64,000 bases of DNA, taken from positions 1 to 64,000 of the IMG/VR virus record IMGVR_UViG_3300021185_002756, one strand, 5' to 3'. The position numbers and the translations under genes were made by a program. Origin of the DNA: a virus. Under the pieces are notes generated by a model. That model had not been told where the DNA came from and ran no database searches. It was given only the letters and a program-made list of their open reading frames with translations. Shown piece after piece: positions 14,823 through 24,057 of the stretch. The stretch's first letter is position 1. Every line of letters starts with the position of its first letter.

Positions 14823-15731
14823 TTATCCAAATGCGGCGCCGTTGTTTCCAATACAGTACCATTTGCTATTAATATACATCAGTGTGGCTGCTTCGCCAAT
14901 TGTATCAAATGTAATAGTACCTGTACCTGATGCTTTCCAACCTGCGTTGGTTACAGTAATAACCATATCACCACCGTCTGCTACAAAGGCAAATACTTTT
15001 ACTTGTCCTTCTACACCAGCGGCCAGTGTGGCTGTCTCTGCTCCACCAGTTGTAAAGAAACTTGCAGTCTTTGTTAGGCTAGCTGCACCTGATGCGGCCA
15101 AGTCTTCTGAACCTGTAAGTTTAATTGGATTTGTAAAACTATCTCTTGGACGAGTAAGTTCGCTTAGGAATATACTTGTTCCGCCATCGTCTGTATGGAA
15201 TTGAAATTCATATGTGCCAGTTTCTGCAAATGTTATTACGTTTGAAGCAATACCTTGTATACCCACAACTGATTTTGCACTTGCTCCGTTGCCTACTGCA
15301 CTTGGAAGTGTCATAGTATGTGCAACGTTTGCAACAGTGACTGTCACTGTAATATATGCTTGGTTACCTGCACTTGGAATGTTTGAAAATGCTAGTGTAA
15401 TTGAACCTGATGTTGTTACACTGTACCAGTTACCTGCACTGTAGTCAATTGCAGTCGACCCAGTTACTGATCCTAATGCTATTCTTGTGTCTCTGGTTGC
15501 TTGTAATTTAGCATTCTTAATAACTGCACCAGCCATGTCATTGTCCAGTGTTGTACCAGTTAATGCACTTTTAAAAATACCTTTTGCTTGCAAGTCATCA
15601 ATCTCAGTTTCTGCAAATTCAAAGTTTGATTTGATATTTGTGAAGTTGTCACGAAATCCTTGACTGTCATTATCCTGTCCAGCAACTGGATAGGTTGTGT
15701 CTATGTTGTTTGGATTGATACTGCTTGCCAT
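14823..15731 (-). CDS. Tail-fibre-like virion protein
   Basis: A 302-aa protein, Gly/Ala/Thr/Ser-rich and beta-rich. It starts with the NPNN.D..YPV.G.DN.SQGFRDNF..IK segment also seen at the head of other T4-like marine fibre proteins. It is first of four consecutive fibre genes on the minus strand, with a late-type ATAAATATA element upstream (near 15760). Confidence 0.75.
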   Translation of the reverse strand: MASSINPNNIDTTYPVAGQDNDSQGFRDNFTNIKSNFEFAETEIDDLQAKGIFKSALTGTTLDNDMAGAVIKNAKLQATRDTRIALGSVTGSTAIDYSAGNWYSVTTSGSITLAFSNIPSAGNQAYITVTVTVANVAHTMTLPSAVGNGASAKSVVGIQGIASNVITFAETGTYEFQFHTDDGGTSIFLSELTRPRDSFTNPIKLTGSEDLAASGAASLTKTASFFTTGGAETATLAAGVEGQVKVFAFVADGGDMVITVTNAGWKASGTGTITFDTIGEAATLMYINSKWYCIGNNGAAFG

Positions 15732-15783
15732 ATTTAATCTCTCTGTTTATGTCTTTATATTTATCATATTACGTCTAGTAGTA

Positions 15784-18700
15784 TTAATAACTGTAACTAC
15801 TACTTGAACTGCTACTACTTGAACTACTACTGGTGTAGCCACCGCCTCCACCTGATGATCCACCGCTGGTGCCGCCACCATAACTAGGTGTGCTTGGTAC
15901 ACTAGGGGTACTTGGGCTTGGAGTTATTGTAGGTGATGTAGTATCTTCTACAACTGTAGCCATTGGACCAAGATCTCCAGTGTACACATATTCTGGAAGA
16001 TCTGGTTGAATTGCAACTCCATGTGTTGTACTACTGTTTGGCATGTAAAATTTTATACCCGGAAAGTCTTCAAAGGTATGAACATGACTTTTTCCATTGC
16101 CCAAATTTAAATTACCAGTACCATCATCAGCCGCATCTGCTTCACTTTGTACAGTATATAACGGATAGTAATAGCCTTTCTTTCCTTCTGAGAAACCACT
16201 GTCACTGGTACCAAAAATATAATATGGGCCTTTGTAGTCTGAAAGCGTTTGATTAATAGTTACTGGTCCGCTATCTACATGTGTAATTGCAGTGGTAGCG
16301 TCAGCAGAGCCTAAAATTGTATTAGCAGGATATACTAGATACTTGTCGTACTTGTCAGTCTTGCCGTAGACATCTACAGGGCTGGTAAACTGTGTAGCAT
16401 TGGCATCAAAAATTGTTGGATTGCCACTACTGGTTGGATTAGTTGTTTGATTTACATTAAATGTCGTAGTTAATGGTGGACTTGGATTCCAATTTCCACC
16501 ATCTGTAGAATCTTCGTTTGCTACCCAGTTTGCAGTAAGCTGGTTATCTAAGATATACCTGTCACTAACAAAATTTACTCTGTTTAAAATTTCGCCAAAA
16601 TTTGTTCTTATTTTATAACTTGTGCGATCTGCTTCGCCTGGATTAACGTATGCAATAACCCATGCTTTAGTAAAGCCTAATACCCGACCGTCAGTCTGCT
16701 TTGACTTCATCCACAGTGGTAGCACTGTGTTTGTTTGCCCTACTACATCAACGACCCTATCTCTCATGTTTACAAGACTGTTTGGATACACAGTAGTCAC
16801 TGTCCTGGATACTGTGCTGTCTGCGTTATAATGAAGATAACCATAGTATTCTTGTAAACTAACAAGATGTTGTTCTATCGCAAAATAAAAAGGATCTTCT
16901 CCAACAGGAAATGTACATGTTCCTGCTTGGTTACTGTCATTAAACGGTCTGTCTGGATGTTGCAGTGCATAAGCATATGCACAACAAATTTGATGATTTT
17001 TTGCAATTCCTTCGGCTCCGTCACCAGTATAGTGTGCATCAAACAGCACTTCTTGTGCAACTGCCGTAAAGCCTCCCCATGTGCCCGGCACCATTGGCAC
17101 AATATCACTTTTGTTTGTAAGTCGATAGAAGTTATTGCCTAATGTATTTCCTGATCTATCAGAGAGAGCATTAAAATATTCTGCATATTTTTTATTGCCA
17201 ACTGTTGGACTTGCACTAACATAACCTTCTATCACATCAAATTTGTCTAAACTTTGTGCATAGTTGGTGATTAAAGTACTAATTGAACTTCCTAAACTGT
17301 GTCCGCCAATTTTTATTTTTGTTTTTGTAGTATTTGTAAGTGCGTCAAAAAGACTTGTACCAGGTACATCTGCAGGACGTTCTTCGCCTTTAGGGCCAAG
17401 TCCTTTATAAGCAATAGTAAAACCGTTGTGTGTTTTACCTTTGCCAAATCCAGCAATTGGATTTATAACCTGTCCAGCCATAACGTCTAACTTGCCATCG
17501 TATTCATTTTGTGTTCCACGCATGACAAGATATGCAGTGTCGCCGACTTCAATTAGAAATCCAAACGGAGCAATACTACGCACAACCTTAGGTGGAACCA
17601 GTTTGTTCCCATTAGGATCTTTGTCGATAGTGACTGTGTAGTCACAATATATAAGATCATCATTTGTAAGGGCTAGTAGTGCAGCCTTGAACTTGTCATA
17701 TCGCAATGGTTCATCTATGTTTACAGGACATTGATTAGTTGGCGACCAGTTAAACGTATCGTTTATTTTTGGATTTGGGTAGTACTTTGAATTTTTACTA
17801 TCAAAGCGTTCTGCAGGATCTCCAGGTTGTCCATCTACTATCCAGTCTCTTGCCATCTGACTTCCTATGTTAGCCAACATGTTTAGATCTCGCATTTCGT
17901 TTAGCCAGGCAAAATCTTTTTGATCAAGTGCAGTAACATTTTCAGCACCCAAGTCGCCATTACTGAAATTGGCATTGAAAAATTCTACAACATCTGTTGC
18001 TTGTTCATCGTAAACAGTTGCTGGATATGGAAGTGTCAGTTGTTGTGGTGGCGATTCACCTAGTTTGTTTACACCTGTGTCAACTACATTACTGTATACA
18101 ACTTCGTATTCAACAGTACCATCTGCATTTAATGCTTGTGCAGTTTCTATTTCGCCAAGTATAAGTTTCTTTCTAAAATGATTTTTCGAAAGAGCATTAA
18201 GATATTCATCTAAGGTAGCAGTGTCCAAACTGAAGGCATGTGTATAAGTCACGTCAGTGGCAACGCCAAAGTAAGGATCGTCAGCTCTGTATAATCTAGA
18301 CGGTTCAATTATATCTGTATCTTGTAACAAGCTGTTTAAAAAGTTTCTGTCTTCTTGATCAGGCATTGCCTTAATGTAGAGTCCTTGGTAAGGTGAATCA
18401 TATTCTCTGTCGATAGTGATACGAAAACGTCTGTTAATACTTACTAGTCCATCTGAACTATATGCAGTAACAGTGAAATCAAACGCTTTATCAAATGTTG
18501 TTTCGTCTGGATTTAACCTTGTACTAACATCTTTGTCAAAGGTTGTAGTACCTCCATCAAACGAAAATGTATTGAAACTTACTCGCCCGGCAATGTTACC
18601 GCTTTCAAGTAATTGTAATCCTTGCGGTAATTTATTGTCAAGATTATAAGGACCAAGTTTAAAAAGTAGTAGTCTACCACTAGGATTTATAGCTTCTATT

Positions 18701-19899
18701 GCTAAAGTGCTTATATCGCCATTATTAAGACTTCCAAGACTATAAATTGGATCATCTATTGGCCTGTCTGGTATTAGTGTCCCAGTCAACCACGTGACAC
18801 TATTTTCGATATTCCCTATTAGTGTAATATAATATGTATATGGTTCACTTACAACTTGATGGTTATTCTTTTTATAGATTGTGATATCAAATGTATATGT
18901 GGTTTCGGTAGCTCCTTGATCAGGGAAAAACCCTGTCAGCCATCCAGTAGTACGATCAAATGTTAAGCCAGGTGGAATATCAGCACTATCTCCCAAGGCT
19001 ATCTCAAATTCAAATGGGTCTCCATCGCAATCAAATCCTGTTATTTGATATGCAAAAAAGTTATCATGTCTGAATGTACCAATTGTGCCGGCGGCAACTG
19101 TTGGATTAGTTTCAGCTGGTGGATAGTTAGTAATATATGGTATACGCATCGGTGACAAGTCTGCAGTAAGCACTTCACTATCTGCAGTAAAGTCAGTGGT
19201 ATCAGCAGTTAAACTATCACGACTAATTACGAACATAGTAAAAGTACGCAAGTTTTGGTCTTTGCCATCGCTTATTCGTAAAGTAAATTCATAATTTTTG
19301 TTTATACTTCTTTGTGAAAAATCAAAAGGATATAAATCAAATGCACTTGCATCATAACCTGAAGTTGCATCGTCAGGCAAATTACTAATGGCACTTATGT
19401 GTCCACTTATTAAACCTGTAGTAGGATTAATTGTAAGTCCTGGTGGAAGTTCGCCGTTGTCTACGTCGATTATCACTATATCATTTGGGTCTGAGTCTGT
19501 AAATCCAATCTCAATATTAATATTATCACAATCATAGAAAGTACCAAGACTGCCTGCAGGTGTTGTAAATTCAGGTATGTCTTGTCCGGTAACTGTTAAA
19601 CTAAACGTTCTGTCGTTGATACTAAGTCCATCTGGGGAAGTTGCTCTGATTGCAAAAGTTGAAGTTACATTTTCACTTACTTCAGTTGGTGTGCCTTTTA
19701 CACTAACATATGCCTGTGGAACTCCTTCTACAGTGCCGGCACTGGTAACCTGTATACCTTCAGGTAATCTACCAGCAATTAATGTATAAGTTGGTGTTCC
19801 CCCATCTGGATCAGTGGCTACAACTGATACATTAAAAAATAAATTTTCAGCAATAGTGCCGAGATCACCTGCGGCTGTTACCCATACTGGTTGTGCCAT
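15784..19899 (-). CDS. Giant tail-fibre adhesin with Ig-like repeats and embedded class-3 lipase domain
   Basis: A 1371-aa protein. Residues 1-500 contain several putative-Ig (He_PIG) repeats recognisable by LPPGL...TTG.ISG. Residues about 730-990 form an alpha/beta-hydrolase lipase-3 domain. The nucleophile is in GGHSLGSS (near 866), a candidate Asp is in NKSDIVPMVPG (near 931), and a candidate His is in KNHQICCAYAYAL (near 968). The C-terminus is a Gly/Ser tract and a poly-Ser run ending SYSY. It probably binds and cleaves an ester-bearing host surface polymer. Fibre role and lipase fold are well supported; the substrate is unknown. Confidence 0.85.
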   Translation of the reverse strand: MAQPVWVTAAGDLGTIAENLFFNVSVVATDPDGGTPTYTLIAGRLPEGIQVTSAGTVEGVPQAYVSVKGTPTEVSENVTSTFAIRATSPDGLSINDRTFSLTVTGQDIPEFTTPAGSLGTFYDCDNINIEIGFTDSDPNDIVIIDVDNGELPPGLTINPTTGLISGHISAISNLPDDATSGYDASAFDLYPFDFSQRSINKNYEFTLRISDGKDQNLRTFTMFVISRDSLTADTTDFTADSEVLTADLSPMRIPYITNYPPAETNPTVAAGTIGTFRHDNFFAYQITGFDCDGDPFEFEIALGDSADIPPGLTFDRTTGWLTGFFPDQGATETTYTFDITIYKKNNHQVVSEPYTYYITLIGNIENSVTWLTGTLIPDRPIDDPIYSLGSLNNGDISTLAIEAINPSGRLLLFKLGPYNLDNKLPQGLQLLESGNIAGRVSFNTFSFDGGTTTFDKDVSTRLNPDETTFDKAFDFTVTAYSSDGLVSINRRFRITIDREYDSPYQGLYIKAMPDQEDRNFLNSLLQDTDIIEPSRLYRADDPYFGVATDVTYTHAFSLDTATLDEYLNALSKNHFRKKLILGEIETAQALNADGTVEYEVVYSNVVDTGVNKLGESPPQQLTLPYPATVYDEQATDVVEFFNANFSNGDLGAENVTALDQKDFAWLNEMRDLNMLANIGSQMARDWIVDGQPGDPAERFDSKNSKYYPNPKINDTFNWSPTNQCPVNIDEPLRYDKFKAALLALTNDDLIYCDYTVTIDKDPNGNKLVPPKVVRSIAPFGFLIEVGDTAYLVMRGTQNEYDGKLDVMAGQVINPIAGFGKGKTHNGFTIAYKGLGPKGEERPADVPGTSLFDALTNTTKTKIKIGGHSLGSSISTLITNYAQSLDKFDVIEGYVSASPTVGNKKYAEYFNALSDRSGNTLGNNFYRLTNKSDIVPMVPGTWGGFTAVAQEVLFDAHYTGDGAEGIAKNHQICCAYAYALQHPDRPFNDSNQAGTCTFPVGEDPFYFAIEQHLVSLQEYYGYLHYNADSTVSRTVTTVYPNSLVNMRDRVVDVVGQTNTVLPLWMKSKQTDGRVLGFTKAWVIAYVNPGEADRTSYKIRTNFGEILNRVNFVSDRYILDNQLTANWVANEDSTDGGNWNPSPPLTTTFNVNQTTNPTSSGNPTIFDANATQFTSPVDVYGKTDKYDKYLVYPANTILGSADATTAITHVDSGPVTINQTLSDYKGPYYIFGTSDSGFSEGKKGYYYPLYTVQSEADAADDGTGNLNLGNGKSHVHTFEDFPGIKFYMPNSSTTHGVAIQPDLPEYVYTGDLGPMATVVEDTTSPTITPSPSTPSVPSTPSYGGGTSGGSSGGGGGYTSSSSSSSSSSSSYSY

Positions 19900-19903
19900 G
19901 TTA

Positions 19904-21928
19904 TTATACCTTCAGCATACATTCTATTAGTTTTAAGCCCTCATCTGTGCTTGATTCCAATGCAATACCTACACGATTTCCTTCTGAACTTCTACTTGCT
20001 CTTCCGTGTATGTCTGTATACACTACATCGCCTTTGTTGACAACACCAAATACACTTACAGGCACACGTCCTACTAATGCAATACCAAGTCCGCCTTCAA
20101 GATCCTTGTTCATTAAAAATGCTGGATCAGTAGTTACTACACCTGCTGGTACATCATCGGCACCACAGATTGTAACCTCTTGTGGTCCTCCAATGGATAC
20201 TACTGTTCCACTATCATATGAAGCATCTGCTAAATATTTCTCTGCGATATCAGCATATCTTGCTTGTGTAGCAGTTGCAGTTATAATACCTGCAGTAAAA
20301 TTTCCTGAGCCGTCTCGTGCTACTATAGTTGATGCAGTATTAGCACTTGTGGCGTTTGATGTTACAGTAAATGTACCACCTTCTGCACTAAGTGAACCAC
20401 TTAGTCCTGTTCCTGCTACGGCACCTTCGCCTACATAATTGCCTGTGGTGTCAGTTCCAAGGGCAACACTGTTTGCCTGAATTGTTGTTGCAATGCTTAT
20501 GCCTGCACTACCGTCAAAGTCTGCGGTTCCTACCACGTCTCCACTGAGTGCTATTGCCCTTGCAGTTGTGAGTGTAGCGGCACTTCCTGTTGTATTCTGA
20601 TTAAGTGTTGCTACTCTTGCCGCGGCTACTGTGCCTGATGCGATGTTTGTTCCATTTAATGCAGTAATAGCTGAACCGGCACCTGCTAGTGTTGCTCCAG
20701 TAACTGCACCTGTGGCTATCACTGCCCCACCTGTTTTTAAATTACCACCTGCTACATTACCTGTAGCAGTAATATTGCCTGTTGCAGTCATTACACCGTC
20801 TACGGCAGTGCCTGTCGCACTTACTGTGAGTCTTGTTGTACCAGCAACTCCAACTGTGGTAGCGGCACCACTTGCAACAGTTACATTTGATGTGCCGTTT
20901 GTTAAAGCAGTTGTTGCAATGCCTGTTAAGAAACTACCGTTGCCTAAGAAGTTTGTACCACTTACGTTTCCGCTTGATACTACATTACCTGTTGAAACAA
21001 CTCTACCTGTTGTAAGTAAATTACCGCCTGATATATTACCTGCGGCGTTAGTAGTAATATTGCCAGTCACTGTAAGTGGTTTGATTACATCAAAGTTTGT
21101 GCCGTTTGTTTGGGCGGTTAGTACACCACCTGATGTGATTTCTACATTACCACCTGCACCACTGATACCTACAACTGTTGTGCCGTTTGCAATTTGTGTT
21201 ACTGCTACGTTTGAAGCCGCCGTAACGTTGGATAAAAATCCACCATCACCTTTAAAAAATGCGCCGGCAATAATATTTCCAGTGCCAGTGGATACAATAT
21301 TAACTGCTGAAATATTAGCACTTGACACTACATTGCCAGTTGCAACAACTCTGCCACCTGTTAGTAGATTACCACCACTTATGTTTCCGGATGATGTTAC
21401 GTTTCCAGTTGTAACATGTTGTCCAGCAATTATAACATCTCGTGTAGCTATGATATTAGCACCAGAGATATTAGCAGTACTGGTTATATTTCCTGTTGCA
21501 TTCATCAGCACACTGTTCACTTGTGCAAATCTTAGTGTTGCATTACCGAGATATCTTGTGTTATTTGTGTCAGGAAGTACATTAGATCCAAATGATCCAG
21601 AAACAACTAGTTGATCTCCAATGGTTACATCTTGTGTTACTGTTAAACTATTTGCTATAGCAATATCTCTGGAAACTGAAATATTTCCAGTAAATTCTGT
21701 CACAGTACCCGCGAAGTTAACTACGTTAGCACTTCCGGCAATTGTTATTGTAACGTTTGCACTATCAGCAACACTTAAATTTGAAGTCCCGTTTGGTACA
21801 CTTGTTGGAGTAATGGTTGTATTATACAACTCTTGGAAGTTATCATTACATTTGATATAAGCAGTACGGATACCATCTCCAGTACCATCATTGGCAGTTG
21901 CGCCTACATTTATTGTTTGTTGTGCCAT
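19904..21928 (-). CDS. Long repetitive tail fibre
   Basis: A 674-aa protein. The N-terminus carries the MAQQTINVG...NDGTGD..R.A..K.NDNF.ELY attachment module. Residues 90-450 are tandem TGNI/SGN-type short repeats forming a beta-helix-like shaft. The C-terminal 110 residues (ARYADIAEKYLAD...SYDSGTVVSIGG) match the globular end common to T4-like marine phage fibres. The high Gly/Ala/Thr coding content makes the opposite strand falsely open over long stretches. Confidence 0.85.
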   Translation of the reverse strand: MAQQTINVGATANDGTGDGIRTAYIKCNDNFQELYNTTITPTSVPNGTSNLSVADSANVTITIAGSANVVNFAGTVTEFTGNISVSRDIAIANSLTVTQDVTIGDQLVVSGSFGSNVLPDTNNTRYLGNATLRFAQVNSVLMNATGNITSTANISGANIIATRDVIIAGQHVTTGNVTSSGNISGGNLLTGGRVVATGNVVSSANISAVNIVSTGTGNIIAGAFFKGDGGFLSNVTAASNVAVTQIANGTTVVGISGAGGNVEITSGGVLTAQTNGTNFDVIKPLTVTGNITTNAAGNISGGNLLTTGRVVSTGNVVSSGNVSGTNFLGNGSFLTGIATTALTNGTSNVTVASGAATTVGVAGTTRLTVSATGTAVDGVMTATGNITATGNVAGGNLKTGGAVIATGAVTGATLAGAGSAITALNGTNIASGTVAAARVATLNQNTTGSAATLTTARAIALSGDVVGTADFDGSAGISIATTIQANSVALGTDTTGNYVGEGAVAGTGLSGSLSAEGGTFTVTSNATSANTASTIVARDGSGNFTAGIITATATQARYADIAEKYLADASYDSGTVVSIGGPQEVTICGADDVPAGVVTTDPAFLMNKDLEGGLGIALVGRVPVSVFGVVNKGDVVYTDIHGRASRSSEGNRVGIALESSTDEGLKLIECMLKV

Positions 21929-21954
21929 GGGTTTCCTCTAACATACTGTTATGA

Positions 21955-21962
21955 GTATTTAT
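21955..21962 (-). promoter_or_regulatory. T4-like late promoter of the long fibre gene
   Basis: Minus strand CCATAAATACTC, about 27 nt upstream of ATG 21928. The same CCATAAATAC occurs before the next fibre gene. Confidence 0.65.
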
Positions 21963-21971
21963 GGCAAGAAG

Positions 21972-22433
21972 TTAGTTGAGATCGACCCAAGCAGATCCTG
22001 TGTAACCTTGGAACTTTGTACCGGTTGTATTGAAAATTAGCATGCCAGCAGCTGGTTGTGTAATGGTTGCATCTCTTGCAGTATTATCTGCAAACGTAGG
22101 AAGTGAAATTGGTCCTGAGCTTATTACACCAGCAGTTCCAATATAGGCTCCTAATGGACGTATGTTTGCATTGCCAATATATCTTGTGTTGTTTACATCT
22201 GGTATAAGATCTGATGCAGTACGTATTGTGCCTGTACCATCTGGACCAAGTACAATATCTTGATTGGTAACATAAGTTGAAACTGTGTTTCCGCTCATTG
22301 CAAGATTTGAACTTACTGAATTTGCTCCATAGAGTTCTGTAAAATTATCGTTAGTCTTGTCCATTGCTGAACGTAGATTATCACCAGTTCCATCATTTGC
22401 ACCGGTGCCAATGTTTATTGTTTGCTGTGCCAT
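21972..22433 (-). CDS. Short tail fibre sharing the fibre N-terminal module
   Basis: A 153-aa protein. The first 35 residues are nearly identical to those of the 674-aa fibre (MAQQTIN.G..ANDGTGD). A short beta-rich body ends in GMLIFNTTGTKFQGYTGSAWVDL, a tip sequence common in phage fibres. It looks like a compact paralogue using the same attachment point. Confidence 0.8.
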   Translation of the reverse strand: MAQQTINIGTGANDGTGDNLRSAMDKTNDNFTELYGANSVSSNLAMSGNTVSTYVTNQDIVLGPDGTGTIRTASDLIPDVNNTRYIGNANIRPLGAYIGTAGVISSGPISLPTFADNTARDATITQPAAGMLIFNTTGTKFQGYTGSAWVDLN

Positions 22434-22455
22434 CTACTAATCCTTTAATACTTGT

Positions 22456-22463
22456 GTATTTAT
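22456..22463 (-). promoter_or_regulatory. T4-like late promoter of the short fibre gene
   Basis: Minus strand CCATAAATACAC, about 23 nt upstream of ATG 22433. Confidence 0.65.
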
Positions 22464-22466
22464 GGA

Positions 22467-23111
22467 TTAATTTATTTTTGAATACCTAACTATATTATCA
22501 GTACCTGTTACTGATTTATATCTTTCAATACCAGGAGTGCTGAAGATTACATCTCCTGTTACAATTTGTCGATAATAGTTAAATTTTTTTTCCTCTAAAT
22601 TTAATCCAATATCTTGAGTAAATTTTTTAGTGTATTCCCAGTCGTTCATAATGTTATCAATATCAACCACAACGTCAGCCAAATCAAAATCGTGTTCTGC
22701 AGTTGCACTTTTTGGGTTGTTTCCACCTAGGTCAGAAATATTAAATTCTGTTAAATTTTTAATTAAAGCATTGTATAACCAATTATTAGATGTTACTAAT
22801 ATTTTTTTATTTTTATTGGCAGATATCTTGTTAGATACTAAGTTAGGATTAACATGAGAAGTAATAATAAGGTATTCAGTTTCACTATTGGCTATTTCAA
22901 GTTGGCGATCATCTAACAAGTCAATGGTATTGATTCTATGGATATTTTGTTTTCCTAGATTAGGAGCATAGAATTTAACTTTGTTGTCAACATATCTATG
23001 TACTCTCCAGTGTTTATTTCCGTCGATTGTACGAGCATTAGATGCGTGTTCTAGAAGATTAGCAACTCCATCTCCACCAGCACCAGCAGTGAACCATACC
23101 CAAATTATCAT
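22467..23111 (-). CDS. P-loop/sulfotransferase-like protein with degenerate N-terminal loop
   Basis: About 214 aa from ATG 23111, which overlaps the Fe-S carrier stop (TAATG). The first strand and Gly-rich loop read WFTAGAGGDGVANLLEHA. Similar hydrophobic-strand plus Gly-rich-loop starts occur in at least five other proteins in the window. The rest is a soluble alpha/beta protein. Catalytic activity cannot be assigned. Confidence 0.5.
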   Translation of the reverse strand: MIIWVWFTAGAGGDGVANLLEHASNARTIDGNKHWRVHRYVDNKVKFYAPNLGKQNIHRINTIDLLDDRQLEIANSETEYLIITSHVNPNLVSNKISANKNKKILVTSNNWLYNALIKNLTEFNISDLGGNNPKSATAEHDFDLADVVVDIDNIMNDWEYTKKFTQDIGLNLEEKKFNYYRQIVTGDVIFSTPGIERYKSVTGTDNIVRYSKIN

Positions 23112-23419
23112 TATACTGCAAAACTTTCTCCACAACCACACGAAGCAGTTGCGTTTGGATTGATAATTTTTAGATAGTTACCACCTAGTTCGTTTATCCA
23201 GTCAACTGTACAACCAAGTACAAACATTTCTGCAACTGGATCTACAACTAAGATATCGTCAATTGGTTCGCTCCACTTTACATCTGGCCATTTTGATTTA
23301 TGATCCCAAACGTATGTGAAGCCTGAACAACCGCCTCCCTTCACGCCAAGAGTAACATAGTCACCCTCAGGTGTTACCGACTTTAGATATTCACTTGCTT
23401 TTTCTGTTAACTTTAACAT
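23111..23419 (-). CDS. A-type iron-sulfur carrier (HesB/IscA/ErpA family)
   Basis: A 102-aa protein with the three family cysteines in GGGCSGF (near residue 31) and SCGCGESF (near 93-95). Full-length for the family. It delivers Fe-S clusters to apo-proteins. The window also contains two radical SAM enzymes, a ferredoxin and a DUF1289 protein that need or may carry clusters. Confidence 0.92.
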   Translation of the reverse strand: MLKLTEKASEYLKSVTPEGDYVTLGVKGGGCSGFTYVWDHKSKWPDVKWSEPIDDILVVDPVAEMFVLGCTVDWINELGGNYLKIINPNATASCGCGESFAV

Positions 23420-23425
23420 TATTGT

Positions 23426-23893
23426 CTATTTGCATCCAGGATAGTTGGGTTCTATAATTGTAATGCTAGGTTCGTTAACAGGTGTGATAAATGTATCTTG
23501 AATAACTGCATCAACACTGCCCATATTACTAGTTGACATAGGTGTGTTAGGTGGCATGTAATAACATGTTCCAGCAGGGAAATACATAGGCGGTTTGCCT
23601 TCTGCAAAATCAGTCATAGCGCCTTCAAGCACACAGGTCCATCCACCGTATTTGTGAACATGTATTCCAACTCTTGTCCCGGCTTTACGCACTGCTTTTT
23701 CAACTGTTAGTCGTTCGCCACTGGCAATTATAGTATCAATCATAATTTCGCTGTCAACCAACGTTGCCATTTTACCTGGCAAGCCCACGCCGTTTATTGT
23801 TGTAACATTGGCTTTAGGATCGCACTCAAGATATGCAAAAGCAGTTAAAGGTGCTAGTGCAATAGCAATACTCAATAATATAGTTCTAATCAT
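23426..23893 (-). CDS. Secreted cupin-domain protein
   Basis: A 155-aa protein from ATG 23893, which overlaps the upstream stop as ATGA; longer starts to 23917 exist. The signal peptide ends near ALAPLTAFA. The cupin motif 1 is GTRVGIHVHKYGGWTCVLEG (two His and a Glu as metal ligands) and motif 2 is FPAGTCYYMPPNTPM. It would act in the periplasm, perhaps on small carbohydrates or metals. The substrate is unknown. Confidence 0.75.
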   Translation of the reverse strand: MIRTILLSIAIALAPLTAFAYLECDPKANVTTINGVGLPGKMATLVDSEIMIDTIIASGERLTVEKAVRKAGTRVGIHVHKYGGWTCVLEGAMTDFAEGKPPMYFPAGTCYYMPPNTPMSTSNMGSVDAVIQDTFITPVNEPSITIIEPNYPGCK

Positions 23894-24057
23894 TTTTCTT
23901 TTTTCCATATTGTCCATGCTCCATATGCAATCGCAGCATATGCCGCTAGTTTAGCAAAAGGTCCTGCAATAAGAATAAGCACGCCTAATACAATTAATAT
24001 CGCACCATCTAGTGATGTGCGTTCTTCTAGTCTGCTCGTGATGAATTTTTTAATCAT
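23890..24057 (-). CDS. 55-aa membrane protein
   Basis: ATG 24057 overlaps the SGNH gene stop by 8 nt. The protein has a basic N-terminus, one or two transmembrane helices (ILIVLGVLILIAGPFAKLAAYAAIAYG) and a WKKEK end. Tight coupling on both sides supports it being real. Function unknown. Confidence 0.7.
   Translation of the reverse strand: MIKKFITSRLEERTSLDGAILIVLGVLILIAGPFAKLAAYAAIAYGAWTIWKKEK

Noticed and set aside
20631-21614. 327-aa open frame opposite the long fibre gene, plus similar frames at 19893-20438, 15214 and 18416
   Set aside because: They mirror the repetitive Gly/Ala/Thr-rich fibre coding; composition is Pro/Val/Thr-biased, and there is no SD or family match.
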